60,741 nucleotides of DNA from Verrucomicrobiales bacterium (GCA_024233215.1 JACKPW010000029.1:1-60741), one strand, 5' to 3'. Counted from the stretch's first letter, positions 26,132 to 34,937 are shown. Notes: a model not told the origin generated them from the letters alone. Program-made: numbers and translations.

Positions 26132-26453
26132 GTTTTCGTGGGTTGGAGTCCATTGCATCGCCCGATTGCGTCGCCCCGTTGCATCAGGCGATAGATTCGC
26201 ACGAAGTAGCCATGCTTGCCAGCGACTTGAGCGCAGCCTTCGTTTGTCTTTTGCGGGGGGAGGGTGGCGGTGAGCGAAGCCTCATCCGCTGCAAGTTGAC
26301 GCACGGAGAGGAGAAGGGGGCACCACCCGGTCGAATCCCTGGCTTCGACGGGACGTCCTGCGGCTGACCCAGCGGACACAGCGCTCCGGGCCTGATTGAG
26401 AGCGGGCGGTTCCTGGCTTTCCCTCGTTGCGCCATCCCGGGCATCCTCGCGGC
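26132..26453. other. Divergent intergenic region, possible remnant of a dispersed repeat
   Basis: A 322-base gap between divergent genes. It is unlike the gene-rich surroundings in being made of short GC and purine tracts (GGGGGGAGGGTGGCGGTGAG near 26260). Every frame gives only short, Pro/Arg/Ser-rich peptides. It reads like a degenerate dispersed intergenic repeat, but no second copy exists in the window. Promoters for the two flanking genes should be here; none is clear. Confidence 0.3.
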
Positions 26454-27800
26454 GTGCCTGTGTCACACACATTCCCAGGTCTCGTTCGCGTCATCTCCTC
26501 AGGCGTCGGGTTGGGGGCCTCGCTGGCCTTGATTGCCGTTTGCCTCCCCGCAGGCGCAGCCACGACCGCTCCGTTGATGCGGGAGTTTATCGGCATCAAC
26601 GGGCATACGGTGCAGTTCAACCCGGAGCTGTACCGGCCGGTCTGCCGGGTGGTACGCGATTACCATCCGGTGGAATGGGATCTCGCCGGGGATACCTCGG
26701 TGTTGCCCAACTTCCCGTTCGCCAAGAACCGGGTGGACTGGGGTCGGGTCTACGGATCCTGGCAGGAGGCGGACTGGACGATTGATGTCTGTCTGATGTT
26801 CGAGTCCGTGGAGCGACCGAAATGGAGGGATCTCGAGACGGATGCCCGCGAGTACGGCCGGGCCTTCGCCCGGGAGTTCGGGCCATCGGGACCACGCCGG
26901 CTTGTCGATGCCGTTGAGATCGGCAACGAACCCGGCAAATGGAGCGACGCGGACTACGCGCAGATGTTCCGAGCCATGGCCGGGGGAATTCGGGCCGGGG
27001 ATCCGAAGCTGAAGATCGCCACGTGCAACCTGACCACCGGCGCGAGTGGCGACTATGAAAAGAGCGTCACTTGCGTGGAGCCGAGTCCCGGGTTGGTTGA
27101 CGTCTTGACCCTCCACACCTACGCGCAATTGGAGGGCTGGCCGACCTGGCGTCGCAGCTTTCCGGAAGACCCCGGGCTGGCCCGGTACCTGCCGGACGTA
27201 CAGGCATTGGCGAAGTGGCGGGATAGCCACATGCCCGGCAAGCCGATCTGGATCACGGAGTTCGGTTATGACGCCACAACCCAGCCGCAGGCCGATGCCG
27301 GCACGTTCGCGAAATGGGTGGGGGTAACCGACGAGCAGCAGGCCCAATGGCTGGTGCGGTCGCTGCTCGTCTTCTCGGCGATGCCGGTGGAACGCGCCTG
27401 CATCTACTTCTTCAATGACGAGGACCACGCCAGGGTGCATGCCAGCTCCGGGATCACCCGTCATTTCCAACCGAAACCCGCTTTCCACGCACTCGCCCAC
27501 TTGCAGCGCATGCTGGGCGACACCCGCTTCAGCCGGGTGGTGAGAAACGAGCCGGCGGGACTTCGGATACAGGAATACCGCAGTGATGCCGGGAGAATCA
27601 TCTGGGCGGTCTGGTCGCAAACGGGCGAGGGCAGGCACTTCAACTGCGAGCTCGGGGCGCTCCCGGGACGACTGGAACGCGCCGAACAAATGCCCCTGAC
27701 CGCTGCCCCGGCCCCGCTCGTCATAGCGAAAGGAACCGAAAGTCTCAGCGTCCCCGTGGCCGAAAGCCCCGTGTACCTGGTCTTCAAGACCCGGGAGTGA
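26454..27800 (+). CDS. Secreted glycoside hydrolase of clan GH-A type
   Basis: A protein of about 448 residues with a signal peptide (GLGASLALIAVCLPAGAATTA). It has a (beta/alpha)8 glycosidase core: FIGINGH at the first strand, acid/base Glu in VEIGNEPGKW and nucleophile Glu in IWITEFGYD, the spacing expected for retaining clan GH-A enzymes. LTLHTYAQLEGW and YFFNDEDHARVH supply other barrel strands. A small C-terminal beta domain follows (SLSVPVAESPVYLVF). It could be GH39-, GH5- or GH53-like; the family cannot be fixed by eye. No ATG fits; GTG at 26454 or 26460 is the likely start. Confidence 0.8.
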   Translation: MPVSHTFPGLVRVISSGVGLGASLALIAVCLPAGAATTAPLMREFIGINGHTVQFNPELYRPVCRVVRDYHPVEWDLAGDTSVLPNFPFAKNRVDWGRVYGSWQEADWTIDVCLMFESVERPKWRDLETDAREYGRAFAREFGPSGPRRLVDAVEIGNEPGKWSDADYAQMFRAMAGGIRAGDPKLKIATCNLTTGASGDYEKSVTCVEPSPGLVDVLTLHTYAQLEGWPTWRRSFPEDPGLARYLPDVQALAKWRDSHMPGKPIWITEFGYDATTQPQADAGTFAKWVGVTDEQQAQWLVRSLLVFSAMPVERACIYFFNDEDHARVHASSGITRHFQPKPAFHALAHLQRMLGDTRFSRVVRNEPAGLRIQEYRSDAGRIIWAVWSQTGEGRHFNCELGALPGRLERAEQMPLTAAPAPLVIAKGTESLSVPVAESPVYLVFKTRE

Positions 27801-28003
27801 ATCCCCCACCCGTCGGCGGGAGATCACTGAACCTGGGAAGCTGGATCTCCGGCTGAGCCGATCTCAAGGCGGTTTTCGCACCGCCGTCGCGGCAGTGGCC
27901 TCGCCTTTCCACCGATACAGTCTCGTCGGCGGATGCAACGCCTCGGCCCGAGGGCATTTGCTCACACGCTTGAGTCCGCGCCGGAACACTGCTTTCTTCC
28001 GGA

Positions 28004-28480
28004 ATGTCGAATTCGTATCCGACCCTCATCCCCGGGCTGCGCAGCCCGTCCGACCTCGTCAACGGCTTGGTGTATTTCGGTCGCATGCTGGACAAGATCC
28101 GCCTCGCGGCGGCGGGCCAACTCCCCGAGGCCTGGCAGGTGGCCCGTGGCATGAACATGCCCGGCAGCTTCGACTGGCGCTGCTGCCACTTTCTCAAGGT
28201 CGATTACGCCGCCCTCGAGGCCGAAACCCTCAAAGGTGGTCGCAGCGACGAGGAACTGCTCGAATGGGCGTTCCAGCACGGACGCCGGCCGGACGAACAC
28301 GAGATCGAAATCTGGAACGGGTTCATGGCCAAACGTGGCTGGCGCGATGCCGCCACCCGCCGACTCAACGAGCGGCTGGCGGAAATCGGACTGCCGGCGG
28401 GAACCGTGGAGACCATGTTCGAGTTCATTGATCTCGATGAAGGCCGGCTGAAAATGGGTCAATCCTCGACCACCCGATAG
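28004..28480 (+). CDS. DUF5069 family protein
   Basis: A 158-residue cytoplasmic protein of the DUF5069 family, found mainly in Verrucomicrobia and Planctomycetes. Family features are PGLRSPSDLVNGLVYFGRML at the start, FDWRCCHFLKVDYAAL in the middle, and a C-terminal helical part (LNERLAEIGLPAGTVETM). No catalytic residue is known. Its 3' end overlaps the convergent PQQ-propeller gene by 22 bases. Confidence 0.85.
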   Translation: MSNSYPTLIPGLRSPSDLVNGLVYFGRMLDKIRLAAAGQLPEAWQVARGMNMPGSFDWRCCHFLKVDYAALEAETLKGGRSDEELLEWAFQHGRRPDEHEIEIWNGFMAKRGWRDAATRRLNERLAEIGLPAGTVETMFEFIDLDEGRLKMGQSSTTR

Positions 28481-30003
28481 AACCGGCGGGCCGTCCCGGC
28501 CGGGATCGTTTCTTCGAACTCGAAGGCGCCGTCCACCCAGGTTGGCACGATACCCGTCGCTTCCCACTCCAGGATGGAGACCGACGGATCGTCCGCCGCG
28601 AGCACCTCGATCCCTCCCAGCCGACCGGGATCGACCGGTGTGGCGTCGGCGTTCCCAATGCGGAGTCGCAGGAAGCCCGGGCCGGTCAACTCGCCCTCAA
28701 GCCGCAGCGGTGCCGGAGGGGCAAGGCTCACATCATAGACGGCGAGTTCCTTCGTGCTGCGGACGTAGAGCCGTCCGTCGCTGATGGCCGGGGCGTTCCA
28801 CACCACGCCGGAGTTCACCGCGCGAAACCGTTGCCGTTCGTGATAGGCCGTCGGTGTCGCTTCAACCCGGGCCAGGTAGCCGCGATCCGTCATCGCCAGG
28901 AGCTGGTCGCCCACCCGAATCAGCCCGCCGTGGCCGAAGCCCGGGGTTGTCCACTGGATGATGCCGGTACGGACGTCGATGCATTGCAGCGGTGCGGTGG
29001 TGTAATCGGCGTAGCCGAACTGCCCGTACACATGTCCTTCGTGTTCCACGGGCGTCATCCAATGGCTCATCAACTCCGCCCGTTTCCGCCAGAACTCCGA
29101 GGCTGCGAGTGCCTCCCCATCCTGCGCCACCTGGATCGCCGCGGCCCCGGTGCCATAGCCGGACGAGACGAACACCAGATCGCCGGAGGTCACGGGCGAG
29201 GCGGCGGTTGAGGTGGCGTTCATCGTGATGTTGTGCGCCCACAGCACTTCGCCGTTGGCGGGTGCCACGGACACCACCACCCGGCGGGTGAGAAACACCG
29301 CCTGCACCCGTCCGCCAAAGTCCGCCACCACCGGTGTGGCCTGCGTACAGTTGTAACTGCCGCCCTTCCAGAGCAGCGCACCGTCGACCGGATCGAAGCC
29401 CAGCAGGGATTGCCCGGCCGCCCCGCAGTTGACCAGCACGGCTCCTTCGCAAATCAGCGGCGACGCGGCGCTTTGCCAGGGGATGTTCACGCCGCCAAAC
29501 TCACCGATCAAATCGTGGTCCCAAAGCATGGCACCGGTCGCCGCATCGAGACACGAAAGCTCCATGTGCGAGGCATAGACGTAGACGCGGTCATTGTGGA
29601 ACACCGGCGTGGAACGTGGACCGTCGCTGCCGCCCGACACCCCTTCCGGGCCGCTGTCGTAACCGGCGGGCCCAACGTCGGTGCTCCAGAGCGTCGTTCC
29701 GTCACTGACCCTGAGGGCCACACAAAGCTCGCGATCCTGGGGGGTCCGTTGGCGGATGAGCGTGAAAACCCGGTCCCCGGCGACGGTCACTGAACTGAAA
29801 CCATCCGTGAGGGGTTTGCGCCAGAGCAACGGCGGCCCTCCCGCCGGCCAGTCGAGGTCGATCGCTTCGTGACAGACACCGTCGCCCGTGGGCCCGCGAT
29901 AAGCGGGCCAGGCCTCGGCCCGGATACGCGGCACCACCGCGCCGAGGAAGACAGCCCCGACAAACCCGGCGACGAGAAAGGGGTCGGTTCTTGATATTGT
30001 CAT
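28459..30003 (-). CDS. Secreted PQQ-like beta-propeller protein
   Basis: A 514-residue exported protein. A signal peptide (FLVAGFVGAVFLGAVVPRIRA) is followed by WPAYRGPTGDGV, the usual opening of outer-membrane or periplasmic PQQ-like (BamB-type) propellers. Repeated WD-like blades include LVNCGAAGQSLLGFDPVDGA and VVSVAPANGEVLWAHNI. The C-terminal 90 residues form a beta domain ending in ARRFYRVVED, as in other secreted proteins of this group. Many such proteins lack PQQ and act as scaffolds. The ATG at 30001-30003 is the first base of a 25-bp sequence that is repeated inverted at 30212-30236, with a promoter-like sequence between. Confidence 0.88.
   Translation of the reverse strand: MTISRTDPFLVAGFVGAVFLGAVVPRIRAEAWPAYRGPTGDGVCHEAIDLDWPAGGPPLLWRKPLTDGFSSVTVAGDRVFTLIRQRTPQDRELCVALRVSDGTTLWSTDVGPAGYDSGPEGVSGGSDGPRSTPVFHNDRVYVYASHMELSCLDAATGAMLWDHDLIGEFGGVNIPWQSAASPLICEGAVLVNCGAAGQSLLGFDPVDGALLWKGGSYNCTQATPVVADFGGRVQAVFLTRRVVVSVAPANGEVLWAHNITMNATSTAASPVTSGDLVFVSSGYGTGAAAIQVAQDGEALAASEFWRKRAELMSHWMTPVEHEGHVYGQFGYADYTTAPLQCIDVRTGIIQWTTPGFGHGGLIRVGDQLLAMTDRGYLARVEATPTAYHERQRFRAVNSGVVWNAPAISDGRLYVRSTKELAVYDVSLAPPAPLRLEGELTGPGFLRLRIGNADATPVDPGRLGGIEVLAADDPSVSILEWEATGIVPTWVDGAFEFEETIPAGTARRFYRVVED
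29979..30003 (-). repeat. 25-bp inverted repeat, left copy
   Basis: Reading on the reverse strand from 30003, these 25 bases begin ATGACAATATCAAGAACC and are identical to 30212-30236 read forward; the match ends sharply at both sides. This copy contains the start codon and first eight codons (MTISRTDP) of the PQQ-propeller gene. The two copies bound a 208-base spacer, a layout typical of invertible promoter segments. Confidence 0.9.
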
Positions 30004-30079
30004 ATTTCGCTTCTGCAGGCGCGCTCCCGCTGGAGGCCCGGCATCTGCTTTCCGTCTTGGACCACGCGCCATGATGCGC

Positions 30080-30107
30080 AACATACCGTCCGAGCCTGTT
30101 CGGTCAA
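30080..30107 (-). promoter_or_regulatory. Promoter-like sequence inside the inverted-repeat-bounded segment
   Basis: On the reverse strand TTGACC (30107-30102), a 16-base spacer and TATGTT (30085-30080) match sigma-70 boxes 5/6 and 4/6. The predicted transcript would start near 30073 and reach the PQQ-propeller ATG after about 70 bases. If the segment flipped, the promoter would instead point into the end of the PEP-CTERM gene, antisense to it. Confidence 0.45.
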
Positions 30108-30211
30108 GATTACGCGCGCTCTGCGCCGTGGGTGGGTCCATGGCGCTGCTCCACGGCAATTCCAGGAAGGCGTCCGCCGGGTGGGAGTGCGCCTTGGCAA
30201 CCTGTCCCCAG

Positions 30212-30236
30212 ATGACAATATCAAGAACCGACCCCT
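30212..30236 (+). repeat. 25-bp inverted repeat, right copy
   Basis: Exact inverted partner of 29979-30003. Bases 30221-30236 lie within the last codons and stop of the reverse-strand PEP-CTERM gene, so this copy lies partly in coding sequence and its opposite strand again reads MTISRTDP. Confidence 0.9.
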
Positions 30237-30961
30237 CGCCGAGACCGCGTGCGATGGCCGGCGACGAGCAGGGCGCTGCCCAGGATGAGGAGGGTGACCG
30301 GGCTGGGTTCGGGGATGGGGGAGAAGTAGATGTCGTCCAGGGCCTGGACGGCGCCGGGCCAGGGGACTTCGGCGTGAACTTCGTACGCGTAGAACTCAAA
30401 GCGGATCGTGGCTTCCTGCCCGGCATACTCGCGGATGTCTGCGGCGTAGTAGTTGTGGATGGGGACGAACGGATCCTCCGTGAGCCGCTGCTCCGCGAGG
30501 GAGAACGGCACAAGGTTCCCGTTGATGCGCAAGTCCAGCCGTTCTCCCTGCCACAGGAACCAGAGGCTTCGCGTTTCTACCGGTATCAGACTGGATTGCT
30601 CAAGGTAGGGGGGAGGTGCCAGAACACCGAAGGACGTGTACGCATTCGGGATCACGCCCACTGCCACATCGCCGGCGAGGGGTAATGCGGCAACTCCACT
30701 GGTACCAAGGAGTTCATCGCGTTCTCGCGCCGTGTTGTCGTACACCATCACGTTCCCATAGAAGACCTGACCGCCGTCGTAGTACATGGTGCCTCCGGTG
30801 CTGGATTCCCAAGACGGCAGTAGTCGCCCTGTTGGACCCATCTGCCACATTTCCCGCATGTAGGACCTGGCGGCTTCCTCGAACGAGCCATTCTGCAGAT
30901 CCGGGGCACCATGTAGGGAAGTAACCAGCAGCATTGAGGTGATGCCAAATCGACAGTTCAT
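30221..30961 (-). CDS. PEP-CTERM surface protein
   Basis: A 246-residue secreted protein with a short signal (MLLVTSLHGA near residue 10-19). A discoidin-like beta body follows, with DLQNGSFEE near the N-terminus and AVQALDDIYFSP before the tail. It ends in a PEP-CTERM sorting signal: PIPEPSPVTLLILGSALLVA followed by GHRTRSRRG. Such tails are recognised and removed by an exosortase/archaeosortase-type enzyme, with the protein delivered to the surface or exopolysaccharide matrix. The final five residues and stop fall in a 25-bp repeat. It lies just downstream of a frameshifted gene on the same strand. Confidence 0.88.
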   Translation of the reverse strand: MNCRFGITSMLLVTSLHGAPDLQNGSFEEAARSYMREMWQMGPTGRLLPSWESSTGGTMYYDGGQVFYGNVMVYDNTARERDELLGTSGVAALPLAGDVAVGVIPNAYTSFGVLAPPPYLEQSSLIPVETRSLWFLWQGERLDLRINGNLVPFSLAEQRLTEDPFVPIHNYYAADIREYAGQEATIRFEFYAYEVHAEVPWPGAVQALDDIYFSPIPEPSPVTLLILGSALLVAGHRTRSRRGVGS

Positions 30962-30975
30962 GTGATCTCCTTTCC

Positions 30976-31930
30976 TTATTCGAGCTCAGCGAAGGCTCCC
31001 TGGCTGAGGTCCCAGTAACTTCCCGACCCGGTCCTCGCCAACCGGCAGGCTCGAACTTGGTACATCGTCCCGCTGGCCGCGTTGTCATCCACATAGGCCG
31101 TCTCCGTCGTAACCTCGAGTGGCAGGCCGAAACCGTTGAGGCCGGTGTCGCTCCGGTAGGTTGAGGGTAAGGACGGAGAGGTTGTTGTTCAACGTCAGCG
31201 TGCGGTTGATGGCGGTGGCCGCCTGGAAGGAAATCTGGCCGTTGTAGAGTTCGCAGTCGCGCAGCGATAGCTGCGACGTGGCCGCGCCGCCACTGAAGTG
31301 GCTACCGCTGTTGGAGGGGAGCAACAACTGGGTGGAGCTCAGGTCCACGGTTCGGGCGGTACCGCTGCCACTGGTTTGAGCAATCATGCCCACGGGGACT
31401 TCCGGCTGCTCGTTCCCGGCGGCGAAAGCCCGCCCCGGGATCATCCGGGTGGTGGCGCCGAACTCCAGTTCCCGGTCGGTCAGGTCCGGTTCCCAAACGC
31501 GCTGGGCCCGGGTGACGGCATCCGCGCGTTTCAGAACGACCGCCTGGCCGTCGGGTTCCGGGGCATCGAAGAACTCCGTGTAGACCTGCACCCGCACATG
31601 GGCCGGATCCATCTGCCGGGCCACGAAATAGCCGGCCTCGGTCTGCTCGAACTCGGGCACGGCCGGCACCCAGCCTTGCTGCGTCTCGTCCCAGCGGTTG
31701 AGGCCGGTGGCGAGTTCGACGTAGCGGTTGGTGGCCAGGACCGTTTGGCCATCCAGGTCGCGCATCCGACGCACGGTTTCAATGGTGGACTGGTGGGCTT
31801 CGGCGAACACAGTGCGCTGGGATACGAGTGTCCCCTGAGCCCGCCTGGTCGCCGGCAACGGCGCGAGCAACAACACCGGCCACTGCTTTGGGCGTGCGCT
31901 GCGAAGCGTCGCGGGTAGCATGGCCGCCAT
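30976..31930 (-). pseudogene. Frameshifted gene for a secreted verrucomicrobial protein
   Basis: The reverse-strand frame is sound from a degenerate signal-like start (KQWPVLLLAPLPATRRAQG) through GTLVSQRTVFAEAHQSTIET, RYVELATGLNRWDETQQGW and TLTLNNNLSVLTLN. It then turns into unlikely Arg/Pro-rich sequence (PERHRPQRFRPATRG) and stops at 31085. In the next frame, from about 31155, the text reads YRSDTGLNGFGLPLEV, then VDDNAASGTMYQVRACRLAR, and ends naturally as SYWDLSQGAFAELE at 30976. Removing one C from CAACCTACC near 31156 would join them. The front half resembles the beginning of much larger secreted proteins, so the gene may also be internally deleted. Function unknown. Confidence 0.7.
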
Positions 31931-32825
31931 GGCGAACGAGTTTCATACCCTGCTTGATGCAACCATCCAGCATCTGGAGGGGCTCAAGGCCCGGGGCGCG
32001 CGGCACGTGGCGGTGACCCCCGCGACCCTGCAGGCCTTGCGCAAACCGCTTGCGAAGACCCAGGCGCCGGCCGCTGGCCCGGCACCGGCCGCACCGGTCA
32101 AAGCACCGGGCCGGGTCCAGGCCGGGACGCCGGCCGCGAGGACTCTTCCATCATCCTCCCTTCCGTTGTCCTCGAAAACCCCGCTTCAGGGAGCGGAGAA
32201 AGAAAAGGCGATGCGGGCCCTGGCGGCGCGGGTGACCGGTTGCACGAAGTGCCCCCGACTGCCCGAAAGCCGCACCCAGACGGTCTTTGGCGTGGGCACG
32301 GTGCATGCCCGGTTGATGTTCGTCGGCGAGGCCCCGGGCGCGGACGAGGACGCGCAGGGCGAACCGTTCGTCGGGCGCGCCGGGCAGTTGCTCACGAAGA
32401 TCATCGAGACGATGGGCCTGCAGCGAGGCGAGGTTTACATCGGGAACATCCTGAAATGCCGTCCGGACACGCCGGGGCAATCCAGCGGCAATCGCAAGCC
32501 CACCCCGGTGGAAATGGCGACCTGCCTGGGTTATCTCGAGGAGCAGATCGGGATCATCCAACCGCAGGTGATGGTGGCGCTGGGGGCCACCGCCGTGCAG
32601 GGCCTGCTGGGCCAGCAGGTGGCGGGGCGCACGATGGGATCGCTCCGCGGCGACTGGCTGGAATGGCGGGGCATCCCGCTGATGGTCACCTACCATCCGG
32701 CCTACCTGTTGCGCAACCAGAGCCTCACTGAGAAACGCAAGGTCTGGGAGGACATGCTCAAGGTGATGGCGAAGCTCGAGCTGCCGATCTCCGCCAAACA
32801 ACGCGGGTTCTTCCTGAAGAAGTAG
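31920..32825 (+). CDS. Family 4 uracil-DNA glycosylase (iron-sulfur)
   Basis: Removes uracil from DNA in base-excision repair. The 301-residue protein has an Ala/Pro-rich linker of about 80 residues, then the glycosylase domain with GEAPGADEDAQGEPFVGRAG and VTYHPAYLLRN as the two active-site motifs. Four cysteines expected to hold a 4Fe-4S cluster are visible: CTKC, LKCRPD and EMATCLGYL. The extended N-terminus is longer than in archaeal family 4 enzymes. Start could be the ATG at 31920 or 31929; the region overlaps the 5' end of the divergent pseudogene. Confidence 0.93.
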   Translation: MAAMANEFHTLLDATIQHLEGLKARGARHVAVTPATLQALRKPLAKTQAPAAGPAPAAPVKAPGRVQAGTPAARTLPSSSLPLSSKTPLQGAEKEKAMRALAARVTGCTKCPRLPESRTQTVFGVGTVHARLMFVGEAPGADEDAQGEPFVGRAGQLLTKIIETMGLQRGEVYIGNILKCRPDTPGQSSGNRKPTPVEMATCLGYLEEQIGIIQPQVMVALGATAVQGLLGQQVAGRTMGSLRGDWLEWRGIPLMVTYHPAYLLRNQSLTEKRKVWEDMLKVMAKLELPISAKQRGFFLKK

Positions 32826-32851
32826 TCCCCCGGGTTTCGCGACCTCGGTTC

Positions 32852-34786
32852 CTATTCGGACGACTGCGCCATCAGGGCGGCTTCCTCGCGCAGCAACTCA
32901 CCGAGGTTGTAATGCGTGTAACGCGTGTGCGCCGCCAGGTCACGCGAGTCGGCGTTCGCCACCCAGAAGTCCAGGGTTTCCGGAGCGAACAGCACGGAGT
33001 GGATGTTCGACTTCATCGCCACCGGCCGGTCCATGAGATGCCGGGCTCCTCCGGCGTCCAGCGTTCCGTAGTCCTGTGTCACACGGGCCACGAGTTTCTC
33101 GTAGCGATCCCCGGCGCTGAGCAGGACGGCATCCGGCACCGCGTGCGGCAATCGCGGATGCGCCATGCCGGCCTCGATCACCTCAAAGGTCTCCGGCGTG
33201 GCCGCAATTCCCACCGCCCGCCGTTGGTTGCCATCCGCCAGGACGTAGAAGTATTCGCAGGTCCGGGGGCCGCGCCGCATGATCTCAAGGCCCTCCTCGA
33301 GCGACCCCGCCTTTTCCATCACTTCCCGCATCAACTGCGCCATCGGTTTGCCGTCCCAGTTGCCCTCGCCGCGACCGCCCATCTCACCGATGGAAATGTG
33401 CCTCTCGTTCATCGCCGTGACGGAACCGACAAATCCGGCATAGCTGATGTTCGCCCAGGCGTGGCCCACATCCGGTTGGTGAATGATCACCACGGCATTC
33501 GGTTCGAGGCCCACCCCCTTCATGTAGTCGAGCACCCGACCGTGATAGAGCCGGCCGTCGGTGGTGGCCTGGCCCCAGACGGCAAAGCCGCTGCAGTGAA
33601 AGAGTTCCGGGAAGAAGTTGGCCAGCCGGACCTCCTGCGGATCAAGGTCCACCGCCGCCGCCAGGGCATCCATCTCACGCAGGTAACGTCCATCAATGAA
33701 CGGCTCGATGCGGGCCTGGCATCCCTCGATTTCACCGAAGAACCAGTGCCCCTTCTCGAAGGAACTCCCCACGCCCACGCCGTAGAGCACCTTGGCCACC
33801 AGGTCATGCACGCGCTCACGCAGCAACTCGCCGTGCTGACGACCCATCTCCTCCGGAGTGCCCTTGAGGAACAGCACCTTCGTGCCGTCTTGTTCCTCCA
33901 GCCGCCCCTCCCCGGAACGCGCCAGCAACCGACGCTCGCCGGTGACCGGTCCCAGGGTGGGGGTGTGCACCTGGAAGATCGAGATGGCTGCCGGCAGGAA
34001 CCGAACCAGATGCGCCAGCGCGACCCGCTCCAAGTGCGAACCTTCCGGCAACGACGGTTCCCAGACCGCATCCGCGTGCGCCGGGTCGAGGCGAAGATCG
34101 TCGAATTCCACGGTCAACGCATGCCCGTCATCATCCTTCACGGCGATCCGCACCGGGAGCGAATCGCTGTCGCGAATCCACAGCCGGCATTCGCCTGCGG
34201 GCAGATCAATCATCGAGGCGGCCGCGGGACGCGGGGTCAGTTGCACCACCGAGCACGGTTGCCCGGCCACTTCCCCGGCCCCCAGTGCGGTCACCTCGCA
34301 CGCCAGTGGCAGCAGCAGCAGTTGCCGCCGGTCAAAGGGCAACTTGAACGGCGGCAGTTTCGTGTCCTCCACGGTGTCGCGCTTTCCGAGGAAACGGGGA
34401 ACCTCCGGGGACCCCAGCACGCCAAAATGCTTCTCGGGCGCCGTGATCCATAGTTCCCCCCGGTTTCGGCCCACCACGAAGGTCCGGCCATCGACGTGGA
34501 CGGAGAGCCGGGCGCGATCCGGCGCCTGAAAGGCGAGACCGGCCCTCTGCCCCGCCAGTTCATCCAGCTTCCCCTCAGCCTCCACCACCCGCACGGAGCA
34601 ACTCAACGTCTGCGGATCGGCACCGGCGGGCGGTTCGATCAGGTTGGCCAAGCGCGTGAGGGTGGTCGCCAGCAATTCAGGCGCCGTGGCCGCCAAGGGC
34701 TGGATGGTCACGGATGCAATGCCAAGGAGGCCTGCGAGCGCCGCCAAGAAGAAACGCGACACAGAGGACCGAAGGTGACTCTTCAT
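32852..34786 (-). CDS. Secreted fusion of a LolA/DUF2092-like domain with a C45 autoproteolytic hydrolase
   Basis: A 644-residue exported protein; the signal peptide is FFLAALAGLLGIASVTIQPLA. Residues about 40-260 resemble the LolA-like lipoprotein-carrier fold (DARLSVHVDGRTFVVGRNRG, IDLPAGECRLWIRDSDSLPV). Residues about 300-640 are a C45-type Ntn hydrolase (acyl-CoA:6-aminopenicillanate acyltransferase relatives), with GTPEEMGRQHGELLRERV, the autocatalytic cleavage/nucleophile Cys398 in ELFHCSGFAVWG, and GRVLDYMKGVGLEPNAVV. C45 enzymes cleave or form amide bonds after self-processing. The substrate is unknown. Fusion with a lipid-carrier-like domain hints at an acylated or lipid-linked substrate in the periplasm. 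Confidence 0.85.
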   Translation of the reverse strand: MKSHLRSSVSRFFLAALAGLLGIASVTIQPLAATAPELLATTLTRLANLIEPPAGADPQTLSCSVRVVEAEGKLDELAGQRAGLAFQAPDRARLSVHVDGRTFVVGRNRGELWITAPEKHFGVLGSPEVPRFLGKRDTVEDTKLPPFKLPFDRRQLLLLPLACEVTALGAGEVAGQPCSVVQLTPRPAAASMIDLPAGECRLWIRDSDSLPVRIAVKDDDGHALTVEFDDLRLDPAHADAVWEPSLPEGSHLERVALAHLVRFLPAAISIFQVHTPTLGPVTGERRLLARSGEGRLEEQDGTKVLFLKGTPEEMGRQHGELLRERVHDLVAKVLYGVGVGSSFEKGHWFFGEIEGCQARIEPFIDGRYLREMDALAAAVDLDPQEVRLANFFPELFHCSGFAVWGQATTDGRLYHGRVLDYMKGVGLEPNAVVIIHQPDVGHAWANISYAGFVGSVTAMNERHISIGEMGGRGEGNWDGKPMAQLMREVMEKAGSLEEGLEIMRRGPRTCEYFYVLADGNQRRAVGIAATPETFEVIEAGMAHPRLPHAVPDAVLLSAGDRYEKLVARVTQDYGTLDAGGARHLMDRPVAMKSNIHSVLFAPETLDFWVANADSRDLAAHTRYTHYNLGELLREEAALMAQSSE

Positions 34787-34840
34787 GCCTTGAAGCTAGT
34801 CACCCGGGTTCGCGCCCGCCAGCCAAATGCTCGGCCGGGA

Positions 34841-34896
34841 GCCCGAGCGTGGTGACGTCGCTCGGGCATCCTGCGGTCGGGGTGATCGCGCAGGAT
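34841..34896. other. Two abutting perfect stem-loops
   Basis: GCCCGAGCG (34841-34849) pairs with CGCTCGGGC (34859-34867), and with no gap ATCCTGCG (34868-34875) pairs with CGCAGGAT (34889-34896). Both stems are perfect (9 and 8 bp). They lie in the divergent region between the C45 fusion gene and the PEP-CTERM gene at 35001. They could shape a leader RNA, form a small RNA, or bind protein. Confidence 0.5.
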
Positions 34897-34937
34897 CGGG
34901 ACCGCGCCACACAAATAACATCAGACGAACATCGGAC

